From Eucalyptus grandis (lineage: Eukaryota > Streptophyta > Magnoliopsida > Myrtales > Myrtaceae): DNA of 64,000 bases. A model generated the notes under the pieces. That model saw only the letters and a list, made by a program, of their open reading frames with translations, made no database searches and had not been told where the DNA came from. Positions within the stretch are counted from its first letter, which is position 1. Each line of letters begins with the position of its first letter. The stretch lies in contig NC_052622.1 of assembly GCF_016545825.1 (NCBI RefSeq), positions 40,199,263-40,263,262 of the forward strand, read 5' to 3'. The position numbers were made by a program, and so were the translations under genes. Shown in pieces: positions 1 to 11,276 of this stretch.

Positions 1-873
1 TGTGCATTACATCCATGTCACATTAAGGACCAAAATGACCAGTTTTTTTTTTTTTCTCGATAGTCAGCAATTGGAGAAAAATAGGGAAATTAGCGCTCAA
101 TTTGTTTTCAATTAGGAAATTAGGGCTCGGAGGAAAAGATTGACAGAGAGAACAGAGAATTATCTACTGCGCTTCTTGAAGAAAATGATCTGGACTTGTT
201 CGAAGGAAAAGATTTCCGCTTGATCGAAGGATGAGATTGAGAGAGAAAACGGAGACTCATCATATTCGTTCTCAAGCTTCCAATCAAGATCACGTGAAAA
301 AGTAGAGGATGAAGGGTATGTCATATCCACCATGCCTCAGATAAAAGCAACAAAGTTCTCCCCACATGTTCCTACTAAAAATCGAATACCTGTGTTTCTC
401 GATTTCTGTCTTTTTGTAGGAAGTTTTGTGATTAGGTTACCCTAATCGCCGTTGGAGAGGGTAAAACGTGCATGAGGACAATTGCTTAAAGTGAGTGAAG
501 TAACTAGTACATGTAAAAAAGATTATTAACCATCTTCTGCTTTCGTTGTTTTAATGATGGTTACTGGTACGAAATCCACAATCCATTTACATATTGGCCT
601 CTAATTCAACAAATTCCATTAACACTAATAAGCGATAATGATATTGAAACATATTACAAAAAAATTAGAACTTGTCTTGAATGAAAATTTTCAGTGATAA
701 TTTGTTTTTGGATTTTGTTGGTAATTTTTTTTAATTATTTCAAATAAAGACTTGAACTAGAGTCATTTTTTTAAAAAAATGGTTCAAACACTATTTCAAA
801 TAAGGGTTGAAGTGTCTAATTCAATCTTAAATGAGAGCCTAAACTCGTTGGCTGGTCAAATACTTGTCGAGTG
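1..873. other. Unassigned sequence left of the gypsy element
   Basis: No convincing coding exon was found on either strand. The first 350 bases are purine-rich with several GA-rich runs and the remainder is AT-rich. It could be the flank or untranslated part of a gene lying off the left edge, but nothing shows this directly. Confidence 0.3.
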
Positions 874-878
874 GCAAG

Positions 879-1324
879 TGTCACGACCCGAAAGAAAGCA
901 TGTCCAAGAGGTTCCTACGGGACAGGCGTGACACATTAAAGACCCTCGGCTTATACCCCCGAGACTTAGAGTATTCTCTTGGGGGCGGGCGATACTGTAT
1001 TTGTACGCATATGCTATAAATGCGAGTAGCTGGTAGATAGTAATTAATGCGGGTAGTTGGTAGATGGGGAGGTACAATCTCCACCGTTAGATCTAAAAGA
1101 GATCTACGGATACGGTTTGCCTTGTATTTGTATATATAGGGGTCTCCTCCCCTCATTGTAAATCATTTACAAGCAATACAAAAACCAGAGCTTCTCTCTC
1201 TAAGATTTTCTCTCTCTATACGAGTCTTGTGAGTCAAGTGTTGAAAGGCTGCTTAGAGGTAAAACCTTAAGACTGCACGGGTCAACCTACGTGTGTTCGA
1301 GAGTTGATCGATCGGCCCGTGACA
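879..1324 (+). repeat. 5' LTR of gypsy element
   Basis: It starts TGTCACG and ends GTGACA, matching 5986-6429. A TATA-like run TATATATAGG at 1131-1140 is the likely promoter core, with a CT-rich leader after it. An imperfect palindrome of CCCCCGAGA and TCTTGGGGG type sits near 956-985, in the upstream part of the LTR. Confidence 0.93.
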
Positions 1325-1326
1325 AA

Positions 1327-1338
1327 TGGTATCGGAGC
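1327..1338 (+). other. Primer-binding site (initiator Met tRNA)
   Basis: TGGTATCGGAGC lies two bases after the 5' LTR. It matches the usual plant primer site TGGTATCAGAGC with one change. It overlaps an upstream ATG at 1326, so I place the gag start at 1365 instead. Confidence 0.85.
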
Positions 1339-1364
1339 TGATTTTTTATCCAAGCGTAAGTGCA

Positions 1365-2540
1365 ATGGCTGATCCACGATCTGATGAGGCGCTTGCCATA
1401 GGTGGTGATTGCACTGATCGTGGGCGAAACGCTGAGAAGGGCGCTGCCAAGGGGAAGAAGAATCGTGGTGTCTCGAGTTCGAGGGAGCCTACAGGGGATC
1501 TTGCACATCGCATGGCAAAGCTAGAGTTGTTTGTCACCAATGTCCAAGGATCGGTCGATGACCTGACCCAGATCGTGGACGGAGTTGACCCCGGAAGGGA
1601 GGAGCTGGTTGCAGAAGTGCAAGAGCTCAAGACCGGCATGGGAGAACTCCGCCATGAGTTGTTGGGGACCCTACAGGAGGAACTCACACAACGGTACGAA
1701 CCCTTGGAGGCCATGATAGCGGCCATGCGCGCGAAGATAGCGGAGCTTAAGAGTAAGCTCGCTGAAATAGAAGCTGCACGCGTGAACGGGGTGATCACCG
1801 TGCAAGGTCCACAAGTGGACACGCCAAAGCCAAAGGAGTTATGTGGCTCGCGGGTGGCCAAGGACGTGGACAACTTCTTGTGGTACATGGAGTGGTACTT
1901 CCAGGCCATGGGAATCAACGACGACCAAACACGAGTAAACACGGCTTCGATGTATTTAGCTAATAGTGCATTGTTGTGGTAGCGTCGTCGGTCGGATGAT
2001 AGGTGTGGGAACACTATCACGACCTGGGGTGGTTTCGTCAAGGAGTTCTGGCGGAACTACTTTCCCGCTTACGCAGAGGAAGAAGCTCGTGACTAGCTGA
2101 AGCGTCTCGAGCAAAAGGGTGGTGTGCGCGACTACATCAAGCGGTTTTCAAAGTTGCTACTCCAAATCCCTTCGATGAACGAAATTGAAGCGTTTCACCA
2201 GTTCATGAGCGGTCTCAAGTTATGGACAAAGCAAGAGTTGAAGTGGTACAACGTGAGAGATCTCACTACGGCCATGACCGTAACCAAGTCGCTCATGGAG
2301 TACAAGGCACCTTCCACATCCCAATCGGACACTCGTCCGAGGGACAAAGCCACTGGTGGGGGAGATCAGGGGAGATACAATCGCCCAACCGGAGGTAGAC
2401 CACCGACTAATCCTCACAAAGCTCACGCGGAGTCGAGCGGAGGAGGACAAAGGAAGGTATGCTCGTACAAATGCTTTTTCTGCGATGGTCCACATATGGC
2501 TTGAGATTGCCTGAACAAGGCCAAGCTGGTCGCCCTGTGT
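1365..2540 (+). pseudogene. Gypsy gag with zinc knuckle, broken by stops
   Basis: The frame starts at ATG 1365 (MADPRSDEAL). It contains a charged coiled-coil-like stretch, the retrotransposon gag region (VDNFLWYMEWYF), and a zinc knuckle CFFCDGPHMA followed by DC around 2470-2515. In-frame stops lie at 1980 (probably a former Trp), 2094 and 2502 (inside the knuckle, consistent with CGA to TGA). All three segments share one frame, so loss was by point mutation and not rearrangement. Gag would have formed the cytoplasmic virus-like particle of the retrotransposon. Confidence 0.85.
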
Positions 2541-4500
2541 AAGGAGGATAAGCCTAGGGAGGAAACGCAGTTGGGTTCGCTGCGCCTCCTTAGCACCATC
2601 AAGGCCAAGAAAGCGAAGGAGCCCAAGGGCTTGATGTTCACGGACTTGAAGATCAGACAATCCACAATGAGTGCGCTCGTGGACACAGGAGCCTCCGACC
2701 TCTTCATATCGAAGCAAGCCGCGAAGAAACTCAACTTACGGATTGAGAAGGGAACCGGTTGGCTCAAGATGGTAAACTCCAAAGAATTCCCTGTAATCGG
2801 TGTCACGAGGGACATAGAGCTACAACTCGGACCATGGAAGAGCAAGGAAACTCTAGAGGTAATTCCCTTTGACGACTATGACTTTGTCATTAGGATAAAA
2901 TTCCTAGATAAGATCCATGCTGTTATATTGCCATTCGCCGAGTGTATATGCATGTTGGACAAGCATTGCCAATGCGTGGTCCCGATCCATCGTGAGTCGG
3001 ACCGTGATCGGAAGATGATCTCAGCCATGCAACTCACCAAAGGAACAAGGAAGGGTGAGGTGACCTTCCTAGCGACCTTGAAGATCGAGGAAGACAAGGG
3101 TGAAGGGAAGGAAGTCCCGACGGAGGTAACCCAAGTCCTCGGCTCATTCAAGGACGTGATGCCTTCAAAGCTGCCGAAGAAGCTGCCACCTAAGAGAGAG
3201 GTGGATCATCGGATCAAGCTAGTGCCTAACGCTCAACCGCCTGCCATGGCGCCTTACCACATGCCACCCCCGGAATTGGAAGAGTTGAGGAGGCAACTCA
3301 AGGAGCTGCTCGACGCGGGCTACATACGGTCGTCCAAAGCTCCGTTCGGTGCACCGATCCTGTTCCAAAAGAAGCACGATAGGTTATTCCGGATGTGTAT
3401 TAACTACCGGACACTGAACAAATTAACCGTGAAGAGCAAGTACCCGATCCCGCTCATTGCGGATCTCTTCAATCAACTTGGTGGAACTCAGTGGTTTACC
3501 AAGCTAAATCTCCAATCGGGCTACTATCAAGTTTAGATCGCTGAAGGGGACGAGCCAAAAATTGCGTGCGTGACGCGGTATGGATCCTACGAGTTCCTTA
3601 TGATGCCATTCGGTTTGATCAACGCTCCGGCTACTTTCTGCACAATAATGAACAAGGTACTCCACCCTTTCCTAGATCGGTTTGTAGTGGTTTATCTAAA
3701 TGATATTGTAGTTTATAGTCGGACGTTGGAAGAGCATGTCGAACACCTAAGGCAAGTCTTTCAAGTCTTGCGCGAGAACGAGCTGTACGTTAAGCGCGAG
3801 AAGTGTGCCTTCGCCCAAGAGGAAGTTCCATTCCTGGGGCACATCGTCGGGGGTGGACGAGTGCACATGGACAAGGCCAAGATTCAATCGATCGTCGAAT
3901 GGGAGCCGCCAACAAAAGTGATGGGATTGAGGTCGTTTTTGGGCCTCACCAACTATTACCGGCGATTCATCCGAAGCTACTCAAGCATCACCATGCCACT
4001 CACGGACCTGTTGAAGAAAGAGAAGGTGTGGGAGTGGACGGATCGATGCCAAAGAGCCTTCGACCGATTAAAGCAAGCTATGACCAAGGAGCTAATGTTA
4101 GTGCTGCCCGACCACACCAAGCCCTATGAGGTAGAGACGACGCTTCGGATTATGCTATTGGTGATGTGCTTATGCATAATAGCCATCCAGTGGCGTACGA
4201 GTCTCACAAGCTGAACGATACCGAGCGACGGTATACTGTTCAAGAAAAGGAGATGACCGCAGCGGTCCATTTGCCTTCGAACGTGGAGGCACTATCTCTT
4301 GGGGTCGAAGTTCGTCGTGAGGACGGACAACATAGCCACGAGCTATTTCTAGACTCAAAAGAAGTTGAGTCCAAAGCAAGCTCGGTGGCAGGATTTTCTA
4401 GCGGAATTCGACTATATGCTAGAGTACAAGCCGGGGAAGGCCAACTCTGTGGCGGATGCACTAAGTCGAAGAATGGAGCTGGCAAACACAGTGAGTCGAC
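2541..4500 (+). pseudogene. Gypsy protease, reverse transcriptase and RNase H, broken
   Basis: It continues in the gag frame. The aspartic protease motif is ALVDTGASDLF near 2670. The RT begins near YHMPPPELEELRRQL (about 3259) and includes KLNLQSGYYQV and [13 protein letters not shown]. The catalytic box reads YLND instead of YLDD at about 3693-3704, so the first paired Asp is lost. An in-frame stop lies at 3534. In RNase H the frame shifts near 4136 and returns near 4271, and an in-frame TAG follows near 4350. The domain ends at KPGKANSVADALSRR. Without the Asp pair the polymerase should be inactive. Confidence 0.88.
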
Positions 4501-4535
4501 CGAGTTGTTCTTAGGTCGACCGCATCAAAGAAGGG

Positions 4536-5974
4536 TTGGGGCATGATTCAAGAGCCCAAGCCCTCCTCGGGTATGTAAAGGAAGGCAAGACCCGACAATT
4601 TTGGTGCGAGGACGAGCTCCTTTACACCAAGGGAAGGCAACTATATGTGCCCTTCCATGGAAAGCTGAGGAAGGAGATCTTGCGTGAGTGCCACGACTCG
4701 AAGTGGGCGGGTCATCCAGGGATCCACCGCTCGTTGGTCCTCATCGAAGATTGATACTACTGGTCTCAAATGCGGGACGATGTGGAGGCGTATGTGAAGA
4801 CTTGTCTGGTATGCCAACAAGACAAGTTAGAGCAACGGTCGTCACCGGGGTTGTTGGAGCCTCTTCCCGTTCCAAGTCGTCCATGGGAGAGTGTCTCCAT
4901 GGACTTCATTATCAACCTGCCAAAGTCCGAAGGGTATCGGACTCTCATGGTCGTGGTGGACAGATTTTCCAAATACGCGACCTTCGTGCCTGCGACCAAG
5001 GATTGCCCGGTCGAGGAGGCGGCCAAGCTATTCATGAAACACGTGGTCAAGTACTGGGATATGCCACAAACGATCGTGAGCGATCGTGATCCTCATTGCA
5101 CGAGGCGTTTCTGATCTGAGTTGTTCAAGCTGCTGGGGTTGGAGCTGAATATGTCGACAAGTTTGCATCCCCAAACCAATGGTCAAACGGAGCGGGTTAA
5201 TGCACTCTTGGAAATCTACCTTCGGCATTACATGAGCACAATGCAAGTGAATTAGGCGAAGTTGATCGACATAGCCCAGTTCTCCTACAACCTACAGCGA
5301 AGTGAGTCGATCGGCCAGAGTCCGTTCGAGATCGCGACTGGGCAACAACCGAATACCCCTAGCGCCATTGCTTCGGGTTATCAGGGGAGTAGTCCACTCG
5401 CGTACAAGTTTGCCAAGTATTGGCAAGAGCAAGCCGACTTGGCAAGGGCGTGTCTACACAAGGCGTCAAAGCGCATAAAGAAATGGGCCGAAAGAAGCGA
5501 CGGCACGTGGAGTTCCAAGTAGGAGACAAAGTGTTGGCCAAGCTGCACACAGTTCTTCGCTACAAGGACGTGCACAAGGGGTTGATCCGTCGCTACGAGG
5601 GGCCGTTTCGTGTGCTACAACGGGTCGGGAAGGTCGCATACAAGCTGGAGTTATCACCAAAGTTAAAGGTACATCCGGTTTTCCATGTAAGTATGCTTAA
5701 ACCTTTCCAAGTTGATGAGGAGGATCCGGATCGTGGGGAGTCTCATCGAGCACCACTCGAGGAAAAAACCTCGTATGATCGAGAGGTCGAGAGCATCTTG
5801 GCGGATCGAGTCATACGGAAGCGGTATTGCGCGCCTAAGCGAGAGTATTTGATCCGATGGAATGGTTTTCCGGAGAGTGAAGCAAGTTGGGAGCCCACGG
5901 AAAGTTTTTGGCAATTCAGGAAGGAGATTGAAGTCTTTCATGGCGAAGACGCGACAAGGGCGTCGCCGGATTAG
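4536..5974 (+). pseudogene. Gypsy integrase with C-terminal chromodomain, broken
   Basis: The HHCC zinc region (HDSKWAGHPGIH and CLVCQQDK) is followed by the integrase core: Asp in SMDFIINLP, Asp in VSDRDPH, and Glu in [13 protein letters not shown]. Stops fall at 4752, 5112, just before 5262, and at 5520. Around 5500 the frame changes and the last segment encodes VGDKVLAKL and a chromodomain (YDREVESIL, YLIRWNGFPESEASWEP). The chromodomain defines the chromovirus branch, which commonly targets insertion to particular chromatin. The exact clade is not resolved. Confidence 0.87.
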
Positions 5975-5985
5975 GTGGGGGAGAA
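5975..5985 (+). other. Polypurine tract of gypsy element
   Basis: GTGGGGGAGAA directly precedes the 3' LTR and directly follows the chromodomain stop codon at 5972-5974. It is the expected plus-strand primer. Confidence 0.8.
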
Positions 5986-6429
5986 TGTCACGACCCAAAA
6001 GAAAGCATGTCCAAGAGGTTCCTACGGGATGGGCGTAACACATTAAGGACCCTCGGCTTATACCCCCGAGACTTAGAGTATTCTCCTGGGGGCGGACGAT
6101 ACTATATTTCTACGCATACGCTATAAATGTGAGTAGCTGGTAGATGGTAATTAATGCGGGTAATTGGTAGATGGGGAGGTACAATCTCCACCGTTAGATC
6201 TAAGAGAAATCTACGAATACGGTTTGCCTTGTATTTGTATATATAGGGTCTCCTCCCTCATTGTAAATCATTCACAAGCAATACAAAAACCAAAGCTTCT
6301 CTCTATAAGAGTTTCTCTCTCTATACAAGTCTTGTGAGTCGAGTGTTGAAAGGCTGCTTAGGGGTAAAACCTTAAAGTCATACGGGTCAGCCTACGTGTG
6401 TTTGAGAGTTGATCGATCGGCCCGTGACA
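5986..6429 (+). repeat. 3' LTR of gypsy element
   Basis: It aligns end to end with 879-1324. There are two 1-bp length differences in homopolymers and roughly 30 substitutions, most of them transitions. Confidence 0.93.
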
Positions 6430-6500
6430 CAAGCATGTGACATTTCCAGCAATTAGAACAAGGGCATTTTTGTCCAAATCTTTTTGAATAAAAAGAAAAA

Positions 6501-6791
6501 TTAAATTATTACACCCGCCACATTCTTTGAGCCAACCTCGTGGATCATCTCGGGCTTCTCCTCCTCTGTCTTTGGGTGGCCGAGGAAGCTCATGATGGAG
6601 CCCAGCTCCGATGTAGAGTTCTTGCCATCTCCGTTGGCGTCCAACTTCTCGAACACCTGCTCCAGCTACTCGATCTGAGACTGTGAACCCATCGACGAGG
6701 ACCACAACCCCGGCGGGGTCACCAATGTGGAGCCTCACGTCGCCGACGGTGATATGGGTTTCTTCCTTCCGAAGAGGGATTGGAGACCCAT
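6501..6791 (-). pseudogene. Calmodulin-like (EF-hand) protein pseudogene, truncated
   Basis: The minus-strand frame starts MGLQSLFGRKKP at 6791 and runs to TAA at 6501-6503, about 96 codons with two internal stops (TGA at 6735-6737 and a TAG just before the EF-hand). The segment LEQVFEKLDANGDGK and then STSELGS is a first EF-hand. Loop positions 1, 3, 5, 6 and 12 (D, N, D, G, E) are kept, but position 8, normally Ile, is Asn. Then comes SLGHP-like SFLGHPKTEEE, the usual linker to the second EF-hand, after which homology ends. Functional family members have about 150-230 residues and three or four EF-hands. The loss of the 3' part lies beside the LTR element inserted at 6429, but a causal link is inference. 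Confidence 0.8.
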
Positions 6792-7439
6792 AATCGAAAT
6801 CGATTCAACGCAAAGGGAGGAAAAAGAATGGGAATGGAAATGCAGTATCAATGCACGAAATGGGTGCGATGGTTTGTTTCTTTTGGAGAATGGTTGTGTG
6901 GTTAAAAGGTGGGTGATGATTGATTTCCGGGGCTGTTGAAGGAATCGGGTGGGGAGAGAAAACAAAATCCCGATTAGTAGGAGAAGGTTTTTCTTTTAGT
7001 TTCGTTCAAAATCCCTCACTCTTCACATGCCGCCCCCGCCGCCCAGTCGCACGTCGCGGCTGCGGGTCGCACGAGCAGCACTCCGTTACGATCTCAACCT
7101 TCGTTTTGTTCCACGAGAACCAACGATCCGATTTTTAATTTTATAAACTTTGGCTTTTCTTTTTTATTTAATTTTTTGGAAAAAATGCCCTCGTTCTAAT
7201 CATCGGAAAAGTCATATACTCATTGGCCTGTGAGCTTAGGCCCTTACTTGAGATTGAGGCCTTTATGCCCTTATCTGCAACATTGTACACATTATGCAAT
7301 TTTTTTGAGAAAATGACTTAATTTCGAACTTTTATTTGGAATTTTCCCATTCTTTGATTTCAAAACCTTTGTGACAAGTTCCTGATACTAAACTCATCAT
7401 CCAATAAGGTATTGTGAAAGTATTTTGTATAATCTATTT
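6792..7439. other. Intergenic, possible 5' part of the CML pseudogene
   Basis: The first 200 bases continue open on the minus strand upstream of MGLQ and may be former leader sequence. A GC-rich patch lies at 7025-7090. The remainder is AT-rich with no recognised gene. Confidence 0.3.
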
Positions 7440-7940
7440 AGGCCTGATTCTCTTAAAACGCACCCACTTTAGGTCGAGTCTCAATTTGGGTTTGAACTTT
7501 ATTTTTGTCTCATAAAAAAGCGTCAGCTTTAGGGCATGTCCTAATCCTAGTCATCTTTTTTATTTTCCTCATAAAATTATCAACTTTAAGTGGAGGTCCA
7601 ATTATGACCAGAAATTTTATGTCTCATAAAAAAGTACAAATTTTCAATCTATATCCAACTTTGACCCAGTTAAGTTTTTCTTTCTTTTTTTTTTTTTTCT
7701 AAAGATGTCAATTTTATAACGACACCATTAGTCAAAATTTGATGCGAGCAAGATTTAGATATTGACTAAAAGTTAAGGCTTTTTTTATGGGATAAGTAAA
7801 GGTTTGGACCAACATTAGTGCTTTTTTATTCAACAAAAAAAAAGTTAGGATTAGCATTAGGATCCAATTTAAAGTTGGTGTTTCTTTATGAGAAATAAAA
7901 AAGAAAGTGCTTCCCCAAATTGAGATATGAGCGAAACTCG
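7440..7940. repeat. Diverged inverted-repeat element related to the 47314/50169 family
   Basis: Units of the form CTTTA...GTCTCATAAAAAAG recur in the left half, and complementary versions (AAAGTTGG...CTTTATGAG) occur in the right half near 7860-7900. This matches the tandem-unit arms of the elements at 47314 and 50169, but much more decayed. The ends and target duplication are not clear. Confidence 0.4.
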
Positions 7941-7950
7941 ATACTTTTTA

Positions 7951-8440
7951 GGATTAATACCACGAAAAATCCCAAATTGGTAAACTTATGGTAAATTTGT
8001 CCCAAATTAAATTTTTGATCATTAAAAACCTTAAACTAGTACACTTATGATAAATTACCCCAAATAATCATAAAAACCCTAAATCGGTACACTTGTGATA
8101 AATTTACCTTCAAACTAATTTTTTGACTGTCAAAAATTCCAAATTAATACATTTGTGAAATATACATTCTATTGAATTAGATAATATCACAAAAAACTAT
8201 AAAATTGACACAACCGTGATAAATAGAGAGTAAAATCACAAACTATCACGTATCATCCAACTAGTAATTTAATAATAAAATTTAATTGAAACTAATAGAG
8301 AGTAAATTTATCACAATCGTACCAGTTTGGGGTAAATTTATCAAATATGTAACAATTTATAATTTTTTGTGATCAAAAAATAAATTTGAAATAAATTTAT
8401 CTTAAATATACTAGTTTGAGATTTTTCGTAATATTAACCT
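7951..8440. mobile_element. Foldback/MULE-like non-autonomous element, copy A1
   Basis: The ends are inverted: GGATTAATACCACGAAAAAT at the left, and the right end ATTTTTCGTAATATTAACCT is its near-complement. A 9-bp flank TACTTTTTA (7942-7950) matches CACTTTTTA (8441-8449) at eight of nine positions. The arms consist of repeated units of about 50-60 bp containing a 'no more than AAACTGGTACACTTGTGA'-like phrase. Same family as 20669, 22906 and part of 46395. No coding capacity. Confidence 0.75.
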
Positions 8441-8708
8441 CACTTTTTAAGAAAATTGGGCCAATATGTTTATATGGTAGGGTGGTGGCATCCCATAGGA
8501 ATAGATTTCCCAGGTTTAACGGTTCCCCTAGAGTACAACAATTATCATTAGCTTTTCGTGAACTCCCAAAGTAGAATTAACTTAGGAAAATGGGCCTTAA
8601 AATGCGAATACCAAATCCGATGCACATTCTTGAGTTTTTGGTAAGAGCTCCTCAGACCAGTTGATCCGCTCATCATGCCCATGAAGGAAAAAAGCATTTT
8701 CAACTTCA
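8441..8708. other. Spacer downstream of GST gene 1
   Basis: No gene recognised. It ends at the polyadenylation signal of the minus-strand GST gene. Confidence 0.3.
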
Positions 8709-8714
8709 TTTATT
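8709..8714 (-). terminator. Likely polyadenylation signal of GST gene 1
   Basis: AATAAA on the minus strand about 212 bases past the stop codon. The paralogue has AATAAA at nearly the same distance (19256-19261), which supports both. Confidence 0.5.
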
Positions 8715-8925
8715 CAGTAAATAGGACATATATGGCACGAAAAACACCGAAATTACAGCAAATTGATGCTTGATTAAACCATGATTATCGTGGGCCATCT
8801 CTATCAAGATGCAAGACTCCTGAAACACTATACTGGTATCAGCTTTTTTACTATTAAAAAGCCCTGACTCGAACACAAGAACCCAATCACACTTCGACCC
8901 AAGGATGACCCAAAACTCGTGGACT

Positions 8926-11060
8926 TCATTTTTTCTGAAGGCTATTTAACATCTCGGATTGAGTCTTGAAGAAGGCCAAGAGCTTGTCCCTTGGAGGCAG
9001 ATTCTCCTTCACGACCGGGCAATTCCGAAAGTCTTCGGCCCACCTGCACAGCACGGGGAACTTGTCCTCGGTCAAGACGTCGACCCCGACCGCTTCTTGG
9101 AGGACTCCAACCCAGTACGCGAGGACGTCGCCCACGATGTCGACGAACCCGATGTTCTCGCCTCCGAAGAACTTCTTGCCCTTGAGCTCACCTTCAAGAG
9201 TGCTCAAGAGTTCACATGCTTCCTCCTGCGCCTTTTCCCTCTCGGGCCCAACGCTCATGCAGGACTTCCAGAGAGCTGGCACACACTGTTCATAACGGAA
9301 AGAACAAAATTTTCTTGATCAAATGACTTGTGATCATGAATGAATCTAGCGAGAGAAATTGTGGTCACCTATTGTAACTCAAAAATTTAGACTTTCATGG
9401 TGATCGAAGTCGAGAATTATCATTATTGAGAGGAAGACTACATTGGAAATTCAAGTCTTAAATATCTTTGTACTTAGAATGTAACGAATCCCCGGCTTTT
9501 ACTCTTGTGAAATATATTCTCAAATCATGCGATGATGCAATACAGCCCTTCTGAGATTGTCATGTCAAAGAAGTCACGGAAGCCATTGCTCGGAGGACAT
9601 GGCGTCACATCCCTCCTCAATAAGATGAGGACTAATGCATTGATTAGAAGGATTATGACTTTGTTACCATTTTAATATTATACGATTTCTGGGACGATTA
9701 TTCATTTTGGGAAATATATTCATGATGTTAGGAAAACGCATATAATTTTGTATATCAAGACTAGATATACGAGGACATTTTAAGACAATCACTAATTCAA
9801 ACATGAAAAAGAATTATGGATTCATTTAGTGCACGCGTGATGTTTTAACAAATATCAGTTGCAATATTGCAATTTGAAATTACGGGATGCCCATGTTCTC
9901 TACTGCAAGCTTTAGTGTGGCTCAGTGTTCCTCAAACATGTGAACGGCTGAATTGTCAATACTTGTTGACTTGTGAATGCTTAGGACGCGAATGATAACC
10001 ATTTTAATTAGAAATTGATTTCTAAAAGAGAATTAGATTTTTCTATTTTTATTCTTGAATGAGCTTTTAAGTAAAAATACGCATTTGGTAATGACACAAA
10101 ATTTATATTCCTAAAATAAAAATTCGTTAGATAATGACATAAAATTTCTCTCTTTCGGTGATAGCAACAAATGGCGAATGGCGGTCAGTAACAACAGATG
10201 AACAATTGACTAATAGTGAAGACAAATAATGAGAATAGTTTTTATTTCTTTTTTTTTTTAGAAATAAAAAGCAAAAAAATTTTACTTCTATTTCTATTCC
10301 AAACTTATTTTTGAAGTAGAAATCTATTCCAAAAATTTTTAAAAAAAATTACCAAATGGATTTTTGTTCTAGAAAAATAGTTCTTGAACAAAAATAAAAT
10401 GATTATCATGTGCACCCTTAGTCTTTCAAAACCCAAATATACCAAGCCTAAGATTTAGCTTTACCCTGTCGTAATTCACACTATCGAATCTTGATACTTT
10501 TCAAGGTCTTCCACACAAATCAAAGTCAATACCACAGTTTATGCCAAAACTACCTTACCATCATCACGCCTGGCCAGTTTCACTATTTTCACAGATGATG
10601 AACTAATTTCTTCTTCCAACTCTTGCTCTGCTTGGCTCAGTAAACCTCTGGTGTCCACTTCAACTTTTGCATAATAAGTGTTAACGTGACCTAAATGAGT
10701 AGATTACAGAGAGCATCAAGCTCAAATATAAGGCGAGATGATTACCTTTTCATCCACGAACTTAGCCCAGAAACGAGCCATCGCTCTCTCGTATGGATCT
10801 TGTGGCAAAATTGGGTTGTCCTTCCATGTCTCATCAATGTACTCGAGAATCATCTGAGACTCCGCAATGGGTTTGCCATTGTGGACAAGCACGGGTACCT
10901 TCTTGTGCACTGGGTTGTACTTGAGAAGCAAAGCACTCTTATTGTGGAATATCTCCTGCTCTAAGTACTCGTATTTGACCCTTTTGATCTTCAAAGCCAT
11001 CTCAACTCGCCGGCTATACAGGCTTCCCCACATACCCAATAGCTTCAATTCTTCCTCCAT
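8926..11060 (-). CDS. GSTU: Tau-class glutathione S-transferase, copy 1 (two exons)
   Basis: It conjugates glutathione to electrophilic compounds in the cytosol. Exon 1 is 11060-10746 (105 codons, [13 protein letters not shown]) and exon 2 is 9285-8926 (119 codons plus stop), for 224 aa, the usual length. The donor is AAG|GTAATC and the acceptor AACAG|TGT, phase 0, the conserved single-intron position of tau GSTs. The thioredoxin-like N-terminal domain covers about residues 5-82: Ser13 is the catalytic Ser, followed by LeuTyr where SerProPhe is usual. Glutathione-site residues are HKKVPVLV (52-59) and E67-S68. The helical C-terminal domain includes [14 protein letters not shown] chose the start four codons inside the longest frame because it matches copy 2. 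The 1.46-kb intron holds a Tourist-like MITE. It resembles the Arabidopsis GSTU1-8 branch. It looks intact. Confidence 0.93.
9984..10417. mobile_element. Tourist-like MITE in the GST copy 1 intron
   Basis: The left end GGACGCGAATGATAACCATT and the complement of the right end GGGTGCACATGATAATCATT form terminal inverted repeats. A 3-bp target duplication TTA lies at 9981-9983 and 10418-10420. TTA plus G-rich ends is the PIF/Harbinger (Tourist) signature. Length 434 bp, AT-rich, non-coding. Confidence 0.75.
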
Positions 11061-11217
11061 CTGTCCAAACACTCACACACACTGAGAACACTCTTCTTGT
11101 GCTTTACCTAAGTAAGAACTTGCAAGAGTCACTTGATTTTCTTTGGCTTCTTAAAAGGTTCAATTTTAGAGAAGAATCCTTAGTGAGACAGCGCACGCCG
11201 GTGAAAGAAAATGCTAC

Positions 11218-11276
11218 AAAATTGTGGAGTTGGTGGCTCGAGTACGCACTGGCCATAAAATAAGCAAATTGGTTGA
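11218..11276 (-). promoter_or_regulatory. Conserved upstream block of GST copy 1
   Basis: About 160-215 bases upstream of the start codon, this block aligns with 22359-22418 upstream of copy 2 (shared GTGGAGTTGGTGG and ATAAGCA.ATTGG on the plus strand). On the minus strand it reads through CCAAT-like and TTTTATGG motifs, so it may be the core promoter. The function is inferred only from conservation between the paralogues. Confidence 0.45.

Larger units (their letters stand above)
879..6429 (+). mobile_element. Ty3/gypsy chromovirus LTR retrotransposon, complete but dead
   Basis: Two direct LTRs (446 and 444 bp) beginning TGTCACG and ending GTGACA flank a gag-pol region. A 4-bp duplication CAAG lies at 875-878 and 6430-6433. 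The primer-binding site follows the 5' LTR after two bases and a polypurine tract precedes the 3' LTR. Domain order is gag, protease, RT, RNase H, integrase, chromodomain, which is the Ty3/gypsy chromovirus order. By eye the LTRs differ at about 30 positions, mostly transitions, so the insertion is not recent. At least eight in-frame stops and several frameshifts make it non-autonomous. Confidence 0.95.
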
